This document shows, in pieces, positions 54,899-64,000 of a DNA stretch of 64,000 nucleotides. The stretch covers positions 256,434 to 320,433 of the forward strand of contig RQTK01000168.1 in assembly GCA_003991915.1 (NCBI GenBank). The letters are read 5' to 3'. The stretch is from Elysia chlorotica (Eukaryota; Mollusca; Gastropoda; Plakobranchidae). The notes under the pieces were generated by a model, which saw only the letters and a program-made list of their open reading frames with translations, made no database searches and was not told the DNA's origin. Numbering within the stretch: the stretch's first letter is position 1; every line of letters begins with the position of its first letter. Made by a program: the position numbers and the translations under genes.

Positions 54899-57800
54899 TT
54901 ACTTTCCTGACTTCTTGGGTGTCCTGAAAAACAAAACAAAAAACAATCAAATCTTTGCACCTCTAAGATTTTGAGAGGGTGGTTATGGTACTGAAGTTAT
55001 AAATCTTTGCCTAAAAGAACAATCAATTAATCTCAAATATTTCTCAAGCATTGTCCAAAAATCCTTTATTCCCCCTTTAAACTTGAGTTATCTACCATCA
55101 GATATCCTAGTATACTTCTTACTGTAAAACAGCATGTTTTAAAAGATTGATAATTCAAAGTTTTAAAGGAAAAAATCTGCCCATAATTTAATTTAAAGCT
55201 TTGAAATCTCACTATATTCTTTCTTGACCAAATCACAGTGCAGGCAACTTCTATAATTCTATTTAAAAAGAGTTTTGTCCAAGTCTTCAAAAGAGAACTT
55301 ATGTTTCATCAAATCTATTTTTACTTCTAGTTTTTCTTTCAATTGTACAAGGCTACAGCATTAATCTCTTAAACACTCTCAAAAGAACTCTGCACGTTAA
55401 GAAAACTTCCTTAAAATCTTACTTGGATTTAATACTAGACATACCGTGAGACCCCCAACGCATTGCTTGTCTTGGATGTTGCAGTCTTTACTTTAGTAGC
55501 CATGTCTGTGGATGAAAAAAAAAAAGTTAAATCATATTTTTTGCTACTAAAATTGATGGTTGGTTGGTTGGTTGGGTTTTAACGTCCAACGTCAGCAACT
55601 TATAGGCTATATCGTGGACGGGCCCCAAGACGGACGTCTGACAATTTTATGTGCTGCCACACACGAGACAGGGTGGGGATACCATGACTCCTGTCTCAGC
55701 CGGTCACTTTATACTGACACCGACCCAACCAGTAGGGATTGCAACAGCCAGGATTCGAACTCGGGACCTTTTGCGTCGGAAGCCGATGTTCTACCCCTGG
55801 GCCACCGCGCCCCCCACTAAAATTGATGAGCAAGCTCTCAATCATTTTTTTTTTAGTTTAGCAAGTTTCTAAAATTCTCCAGAAGGAATACAAAAAAAAA
55901 TTGTTTCCTTTTTTAAAATAAATTCAGAAGCAGAATAAAGAAATCTTTTGTCCATGCACGTTGAAAACTCAATAGTTTTGAATAGTCCTTTTATCGGCTG
56001 CAAATTTTGAACAAAAGAACAGGCCTGAAGCACATTCAAATTATATATTGACGTCAAAATTTGTGATAATGCACGAGCTGTGTAGTGCACTTGTATTAAA
56101 AAAAATTACCATGAAAAAGACTTTGAATCACATATTGCCCCCCCTCTTCCCCTAACATCCACCCCACTGCACAGCCCAACCACTCACCTCCATTATTGCT
56201 GTTTGCACTCCCCATCGAGCCCCGCCTTGCCAGCACGGTTGAGTTGGAACTGTTGGCAGAACCTCTTCTAGGAGGAGAGCAAAAACAGCACTTTTTAACA
56301 TTGGAATCAAAGAACAGATGTCAAAGTATAAGACAGTCTGGTTTCTGGAATTTATTGAAACTGAAAAACTTTGGGTATGCCTCCATAATTGGCTAAGGAA
56401 GGCAAAGGTATGTTTGAATGTTAGAGTAAAATCAAATTGTAAGCATAAGTGTCAATGGTTCCTGCAATAACTTGTGATAAATACACAATTGAAAAAGTCA
56501 AATGAAAACAAAAAGTTAGGTAAAAAGAAGTATTTAGAAAAAAAAACATATTTGCTGAAAATTAACGATCCATTAAGTACAATAAATTGATCTTGTATTG
56601 TGAAGTGGAAAAGCTGTTTCTTGTGAAATCCAATTTGATCTGGCACTGCATGATAAAAGCATCCATTGCAATGAATTTTGGTTAAAAGAGCACTCTATAT
56701 GAAATATTAATCTTGAATCTATGACCTTTCCAAGTTTACAAAACATACAAACCAAATCTCATGTATGACAGTCCTTAATCTGAGCTATGTGGCATACTAA
56801 AAACCATCAAATTAAAAACCAGTTACACTGTCTAATCAAGTTTGGAAATGTGCCAACTTAAAAAAAATAAAGCATATCAACTCAATTTAATGTTTAAAAA
56901 TGGTACTTTACTGTCTTCACCATATTTTTCTTTTATTTAACAATCATTGAATCTTTTATTTGTTAAATACAATGGATTTTTTAGAAGAAAGATGCACAGA
57001 TTTCAGTCAAACCTAATGGCTTGCAACCAAAAAAAGAAAATACACAAATTTACAGTTCCATACCTCGCAGATATGGATGATGATGATGAAAGCGGTGACG
57101 ATGAGGAGCCTGAGGCTACTGAGGACAGAGAACTCTTTTTGCTGGGTGTGGGCGATGGATTTTTCTTGATGGAGGAGGTGGCTGAAGTGGACGTTGGCCC
57201 AGTCAGGGCTGGCGAGGACGCTGAAATAATGAGGACAAAATTGATGAATTAAAACTACAGAACTGAGATTGGCAAAGCGATGTCACAAATATGTCCGAAT
57301 CAGTCATCAGTTTTTCCCACCTTTATATATTGCAGTATTTTTCAATCCACTACAAATAATGTTACTAATAGCAAGAACCTTTTCAGTAATCAAGCGCCTT
57401 TGAAGACAGATACAATCATTAGTTCCAACACTAAAAGCCTAGAAAAGATGTATGATAAGAACAGGCATATATGTATGTAAATTCTCTAAAGATCAGTTTC
57501 AGACTCAATATTTTTCCAGGACTTAAAAGGTTTGACAATATTGGGTTATACATGTGTACTTAGAAAAAGAGCAGACCTCAAATTCTGCATTACTTACATT
57601 TCAAGCTATCAACCATCAGCAAATATATCAAACAAACATATCAAATTATAAATAAGAGAAGAAATCCACTGTGATACAATAAGATTTCCACTTTTATATA
57701 GATACAGTTTAAAAAATTACATAACTCAGATAAAGATCTTACAAAAAAAGCTTGTTAAGGAAAGTTAATGAACTATAGGCTAAATAAAGCACGAATCCAG

Positions 57801-58383
57801 AAATCCTTATTGATAAAAACAAAAGACCTTGGCAAATAACAATGTATAAAATATCTCTAAAAAACATATTCAAATTAACACAAAAAGACGTGTGAACCTC
57901 ATTCACTAAAAAAACATTCTATGAATTCCCATTTACCTAAACATTGCAAAACAAAAGCAAAATTAAGACATGCAACAAAACTTCGTTCTTCACACTCAAT
58001 CCAAGCTTGACATCTACATTGCAGACGAGTATAGATGAATTTATATTTAGAAATTTATTAATGTTTGACTTCAAGAAATCAAAAAGTTTGCACTTTACAT
58101 ATTTTCACAAGAGGTCCTGATAAATGCAATATAAAAAAAAAGAAACTTGGAGAAAACTTTATAAAAAATTGTAAGCATTACTGCAATATCCAAATTTAAG
58201 CCTGACTTTTAAAATATACTCTGTAATAACCTTTCATGACAAAATTTCTTCTCTTTTTTTTATAAAGACTCCCATCAAATAAAAAATAAAAACCCACAAA
58301 AAGTTAGGGACATGGAATTATACCCAAATAAGCTTTGAAAACCCTAAAAACAATGACAACATCAAAAATAAATCTCTCTATCC

Positions 58384-58465
<82 letters not shown>

Positions 58466-61400
58466 TTATATTCTCTCCAATAGTATATACATATGTATAT
58501 CCCATGTTGACAAACTGTCACATTGTCATAGGTATTGGGGAGTTCAAGCTTCATATGCAGCTATAGAGATATACCAATGTAGAGATTACAGAGGCTCTAC
58601 TTCATAATCAATATTTTATTAATATAAATATAATGTATTTGAAACAAATTTTACTGTGTTTAATCTTGCATCAAATTTAATTCTTGGGGAATGTAAGGGT
58701 GAGGAATATACTTGGTTTGAAAAACTGGTTAGCAACAGTGACTGCATCTGCAGGTTTAGCTCCATTGATCAATCATGATCACTAGCCACAAAAAACAACA
58801 TTCGAACAAAAAAAATTATAGAGAAAAAAAGAAAAAATATGCAATTGTACCACATGAAGAGTGTTTATATTTGTAACACATGATGAGCTTTTATAAAATG
58901 TTATAGAGTTAAAAGGCTAGCTAGCTGATCCATCAATTCCAATCAAAGGCCGCTGAGAATATAAACCTTATAATAAAGACACCCCCCCCCCCCCGCTCCC
59001 AAAACAAAAAACTATGAAATTTCCACTACAGTTTCACTAAATATCTGAGGAATAAGATTTTAAAAAGAGTTATAGCATCTAGCTGGAAGTACTGAATTCT
59101 CTTCAACAATAGAAAAAAAAAGCTTCGAATGTCTGAGTGGTGCAGATGTCTTGTAAATGTAGATTTTTAGGAATTCTATGCTATCTTTTTAATGCTCTTA
59201 ATTATATCCTAATATTTTCCATCAATGAAAATAACTCCTAAGGGACACTGCTTGAGTAGATAGCGAAAAACTAAAATAATGTTCATGACTTTGAACTGGG
59301 TAATATTGCCGTCTGTAAAGTGAAATGCTTCTTAAACTTAACATGCACTAGGGCACACAAAAGCCAACAATTATAAAAAAATAGAAAACATTTACTCCAT
59401 TAATTTCATAGCAATTCAAGTCCACGTTAGAGTACATGAAAATTTAATCAAAACTGATGGAAAAAAACTTCAGAAAATTCCAAACATTCCCACTGGAGCA
59501 AAAGTAATAAATGTGACAAGTGCTAGTATACCCTCAGAGGGATGTTTTAAAGTGTGATCCAATCAGTAAATAAATCCCTGGCAGAGTTTAAAGATTAATA
59601 TTTCATGTTTCCATCAGGTTTCGCTCGGCAAGTATATCTGACAGATCTGGACATTTATACGGTTGATTGACTGATGATGCATGAAAAAAATTGGCATTTA
59701 GAAATTCTTTTTCAGTCTAAAGTTGTGATCTTCATAACAGCCCTAAAAAAAAGTTGTAGTTTTGTATTAAAAGATGTAGAAGCAATAGATTTTCACTCTG
59801 ATCCCCAAAAAAATGCATATAACTAACAAAATTGCATAGTGTTTTCTACAGTGTTGGAGATTTAGATTAAAGAACAAAATATTTTCAAATGTTAAATAAA
59901 TGAAACTAGAAATATAACTTTTGCACCTCTTGAACCAGCTCTAAATATATGCTATCTGAAAGCACGGTGAAAAATAAATATAATTACACGGTAAATATTG
60001 TGGGGAAAAAAGGGAGTAGCGTTTACAATAAATAAATAAGCTGACAACACATAAAAAGCTTCCAGCATGCATGTCTTGCCATCACCATTACCACCAAGCA
60101 TAACGTATATACGTATCAACATGCTAGATCATGCTAGGATGAGCGAACCTCTTTTGCCAGAAACAAGTACTGGGATTTTCCTGCAGGTTGCCTCACGTCT
60201 GGTTGGTGTGCTTGGTCGAGGTTCTGAATAGATCCATCCCAAGGAAGAAATTTAAGAAATGTTGAGATCCATGAGCCAGTGGTCATAGTAAAATTTGAAG
60301 GAAACAAATAGAGGCTAAAAATTGAAAGTAGAAGAAAGATGCTATGGGAAACAATACAGATGTAAGAAATACAGTTTTGTAACATCAAATCAAGATTTTT
60401 TAGAGAGGCTGATAACCATAAGGATCTGCTGTGAATGTATCTATAAGTTTCTTTGAACGCGCTGTAATAACAAATTCCTCATTGAACACAGAACTTTGAA
60501 AAAGTCTATTAAATGACCAAATTTGATACATATTATTATTTAAAAAAACGGTATATTCATATAATGCTGACAACCATGATGACTCTTAATTATCAATATA
60601 GTGATTTTAATTGTATTGGTGATATAATAAGATCAATAATATTAAACGAATAATGATCTGGAAAACGTCATCGATATTTTAACATGAATATGATCACAGT
60701 ATTATGGCATTTTGGTTATTGCTAAAGCATGTCATCAAATTAAACCGAAGATATTGTTGTGTGTGTGGCAATACCATAGAAGTAAATACATTTTTCAAAA
60801 TCTACAAAATTCGACAATTACAAGAGACGTCATACAAGCAGGATTGGGAATACAAGTTTACCAAAGTTTATGCCAGAAAATTCTACGAAAACAATGCACG
60901 TTATTATTGTATTGATATTAAGTCAACACATGCACAGAACAGAGCAGCTAAAAAATAACTTGATAAATATTAAAGTCTAGTGCTGTTACATCAAGGATAT
61001 AACACATTATTTTATCAATTCATCCAACATTTCCAGAGACACTGATGGAAAAAAAAAAAAAAAGTTCATGAGAAACAATTATATTCATTGACAGTTTTGA
61101 CCCACTAAAATGTACTTAATAGGTGCAAAAATGAAACTGAATCATTGTTGAGAATTCTCATTATTTATCATTAGCATCCTGAGGAATGAATATAAATATT
61201 AATATGGCACTATCCTTGCTTATCATTAAAAAAACAAACACATACATTATCTCATGCTAGACTAAGGGAAAAGATCTGCAACATTTTGGTCCCAGCTGGA
61301 AATTATATATATTAAACAGAAGTTTGTGAAACATGCATAGTAGGCTTTACAAACACTTTTGCAATTAGGTTACAAAATTTGAATGCAAAGGTCTTATTTT

Positions 61401-62871
61401 GTACATGAATTGCTCTAAGCATGACCTTTCAAAAAATTTAACGTAGAAGCAAAAAAAAAAAAAAAAAACAAAAAACAAAAACAAAACTGCACTTAAACCA
61501 ACAAAAAATTCCATCACCATCACATCATTACTCTGCCCCAACAACCCTCAGGAGAGAGGACATACACACTCATAATACCATTTTTAAAAGCGAGCGAAGA
61601 ACACATTAAAAAAAATAAAAATTTAATTGGGGCAGCAAAAGTTTCCTTTCAGCATTCCATAAACAAAATGTATGGATTTTTTTCTTCAATTAACAACAAT
61701 ATGGTGAGCATGCACTATAGGCAGTGTGATTAATTCACAAAATATTATTCCACTTTAATGGAAGCTACGGGTCATGTTCAACATCACAAATGACATAGTC
61801 ATTTTGTAGTAAATATTTTGTACCTGTTATTATTTGCTTTATGTTCTCTATTGAAGGCTAAAATGTTTGCACCGTTTATCATTACTCACTGATGTCAGGT
61901 GCTACATGTATTGCTTGATGAGCTGACTAAAACCTGGAGCAGAGCTCATGACTTCCAACTACGTCACAAAACTCTCAGTGAAATCAGTTTCCCTGTACTA
62001 ACAGGGCTAATAACTAACCTTAGATCTGCATGTTTTGAGCCATGAATGTTTTATTATATGGAAACCAATGTAATAAGGTGGATGTATGTTGATGCTACAA
62101 ACTTACTGAGAATGCACTTTCTGGAAGAGCATACCAAAATAAAAATGATCTTAGAGTTCCTTAAAGGAATTTTGTATATGAAATGTCTCCTGAGTTCACA
62201 ACATATGATTTCTACTACAAGACTTGCGGGAGGATTTGATACAGTTCAGTCTGCTAGGATAACATCTTGGATTGACAGGCTAAATGTGGAACAGTAGCCA
62301 TGCTACACTACTGCTACTTCACTACAATGTCACTCAGAACCTAATAGCCTGGGTATTCTTTCAAAAGTGTATTTTGTTGATTTATAACTATCATAAGCCT
62401 ACCACAAACATGCTGAGCATGCACAGTATAGAGATCGAGGCTCTCCAAGATAGCAATCAACATCACCAAAATAAACAAACTTTTGCATTTAGAGTCAAAG
62501 TGAGCTATATTAGGTAAATTTGGTACATTTGGGGCAGTTTGCATTGAAGCTGGACCAAAAAAATAATCTCTAAGAATTATTCTGTTTCAAAATGACAATG
62601 TAAATGGAATAGATCACTTTTACCCTTATTATGCAAAATATTGTCACTACTGTCAATTTGGTGACATGGTCTGTACTAAAAGAGGCCTCGCTAGTGATGC
62701 TTTAAACATAGTTTTGATTAGAGCTCCCAGCACGAGATCCATGCTACAACTATGCCAGGCATGCACTGGGTCTGGCAGGCTTACCGGGCCGGGGAATCAT
62801 GGTGGGGATACTAGTGGTGGATTTGGATTTGTGTAGAGACTTTGGAGATGAGCTCAAAGCGCAAGGCTGGT
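54899..62871 (-). CDS. C-terminal exons of a basic Ser/Thr/Pro-rich protein with [ST]xIP motifs (partial)
   Basis: Six minus-strand exons join in phase: 62871-62785, 60223-60149, 57220-57064, 56267-56188, 55505-55445, 54923-54899. They code for about 161 residues ending GVSRTPKKSGK and TAA. Donors and acceptors are canonical except the weak donor after 60149 (GTTCGC). The peptide is low complexity, rich in Ser, Thr, Pro, Lys and Arg. It has SPKSLHKSKSTTSIPTMIPRP in the first exon, where TSIP and TMIP both fit the EB1-binding [ST]xIP pattern, and a serine-rich stretch in the third. Such tails occur in spectraplakins (MACF1/dystonin), GAS2-like proteins, CLASPs and other plus-end trackers. I cannot tell which this is. 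The 5' part lies beyond the window or in exons I did not recognise. Transcription converges on ENTPD. Confidence 0.6.
55559..55815 (-). mobile_element. Full-length tRNA-derived SINE with 13-base target-site duplication
   Basis: Flanked by identical ACTAAAATTGATG at 55546-55558 and 55816-55828. On the minus strand it reads GGGGGGCGCGGTGGCCC, an A-box-like GGGGTAGAAC, a B-box GAGTTCGAATCC, the family body, then GGACGTTAAAACCCAACC and repeated CCAA. It lies in the intron between the fourth and fifth recognised exons of the minus-strand gene, in the same orientation as that gene. The perfect duplication marks it as the youngest copy seen here. Confidence 0.95.
57221..60148. other. Intron of the minus-strand gene
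   Basis: AT-rich, with no further exon recognised; the phases of the flanking exons match without one. It contains the TCTA microsatellite and a short poly-C tract at about 58982-58994. Confidence 0.4.
58382..58466. repeat. (TCTA)n microsatellite
   Basis: About 20 perfect tetranucleotide units. Confidence 0.95.
60224..62784. other. Intron of the minus-strand gene
   Basis: No exon or mobile element recognised. Open frames at 60704-60958 and 62046-62297 lack recognisable motifs. Confidence 0.4.
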
Positions 62872-64000
62872 CTGAAATAGTTATCAATATTGATATTTGA
62901 AAGCACCTATTGAAATTAAATTTGGAAGGCTGTCAACAAGACTAATCTCCCTGACTTGGAAATAGTAAAAATACAAATGCCAAAAATCAATCATATTGCC
63001 AATTTTTCTAAGAGGAGACCAAAGTTTTTTCTTTGTTATATTGAGGTAAAAGTAATCACCTCTGATCAGCATGTGCCAATTAATACTTGCAATTGTTTTA
63101 CAGAATTTGCTATTAGATATAAACTTTTTTCAAAACTTGACTTTTTTTTTCAGCAGCATTGATACATTGATTAAAAAATTGATAAAAGCAAGTTTCACAG
63201 AGCTCTTCCAATGTAATTTTAATTCATAAATAGTAAAAGTGTAAGGTAATAAAATATCAGTGTTCATCTAGGGTCTATGTAAAAGCAGAGTGCTTTAAAA
63301 AACAAATAGTGCAAGATTTCCTATAACGCAATAAAGACATTTCTTGAATCAAAAGCAGTACATTGATTGATTTAATTTTCAGAAAATAGCGCAATGAAGA
63401 AGTAGCAGAAACAATCTTGCATCTCAAACAATGATTTAAAAAAATTTATCACAACATTGTGGTGCTTCTCTTATTCTCAAATCTCTGTGAAAATCGTATG
63501 CAAAGTATTTTGAAAGTGGAGAAAAGTTAGAAAATAGATACTGAAACCATCAATAAGCATACACGTCGATTAAATCATACTAATTTGGAGAGCACAGCAC
63601 AAAAATATAGTCATTCAGTCATACATTTGTTGCAAGTATCAAACTGCCAAGCTTCAGCACTACTGACTCAAATTTACTGCTCAAGAAAAACATATTGTAA
63701 GCCTAGGCAAAGAGGTTGATCTGAGTGTAGTATCTGTTCATTACTATGATGGCTGCCCACACAGACAAATTACATTGGCTGAAAAAAAAACAAGCTTCAC
63801 TCAAAAGATACACTGGATATCAGTCCAACTGTGTCAAGCATAACAAATAGCGGTCACGACAAAAATTATTTATCTTTGTTTTTACTTCTCTACTTCTCAA
63901 TTACTTTTATCCAATGATAAAAAAATACAATCCCCCTCCCCCCAAAACAAAAACCCAAAACCCCACAGCTTAGTTCTTAAAAAAGTATATTTTAACTGTA
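62872..64000. other. Window end, probable intron of the minus-strand gene
   Basis: AT-rich sequence upstream of the first recognised exon of the partial minus-strand gene. I saw no further exon or element. Confidence 0.4.

Noticed and set aside
56947-57252. Acidic plus-strand ORF with Asp/Glu-rich middle
   Set aside because: It is the antisense of the serine-rich minus-strand exon 57220-57064, which has good splice sites and matching phases.

Overview
This window is animal nuclear DNA. It is AT-rich, intron-rich and full of microsatellites. The gene families, the intron structure and a repeated tRNA-derived SINE with a GTTGGACGTTAAACCAACC-type tail suggest a lophotrochozoan, most likely a mollusc and perhaps a gastropod. 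That taxonomic call is inference. There are two assembly gaps: Ns at 1-18 and at 17680-17987, the latter inside an AAT repeat.

Three protein genes can be rebuilt exon by exon with matching splice phases. (1) On the minus strand, 30970 down to 17232, is a complete 13-exon orthologue of BBOF1/CCDC176, the basal body-orientation factor of multiciliated cells. Its exon 10 carries a 28-bp near-tandem duplication that shifts the frame. (2) On the plus strand, 33056 to 42815, is a complete 12-exon CD39-family nucleoside diphosphatase of the ENTPD5/ENTPD6 type, 471 aa, with an N-terminal membrane anchor. (3) On the minus strand, 62871 down to 54899, are the last six exons of a basic Ser/Thr/Pro-rich protein with two [ST]xIP motifs. 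It looks like a microtubule plus-end-binding tail, but I cannot assign the family.

Layout: 1-17.2 kb is gene-poor, with microsatellites and SINE copies. 17.2-31.0 kb is BBOF1. 31.0-33.0 kb is the divergent intergenic region, with YY1-like and X-box-like sites beside BBOF1 and a cluster of palindromic GATCTA repeats. 33.0-44.05 kb is the ENTPD gene with its duplicated last exon. 44.05-54.9 kb has no recognised coding sequence, and part of it is probably the 3' UTR of gene 3. 54.9-62.9 kb is the end of gene 3. BBOF1 and ENTPD are head to head; ENTPD and gene 3 converge. Nothing suggests that the three genes act in one pathway.

The most unusual feature is the ENTPD gene. Four separate local duplications each copied an exon or an exon edge: the exon 2 donor side, the exon 4 acceptor side, the exon 10 donor side in about four copies, and the whole last exon with its 3' UTR. 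A further 282-bp tandem duplication lies in intron 1. Intron 6 also holds a 25-nt segment with the form of a poison exon. I found no wholly new multi-gene system.
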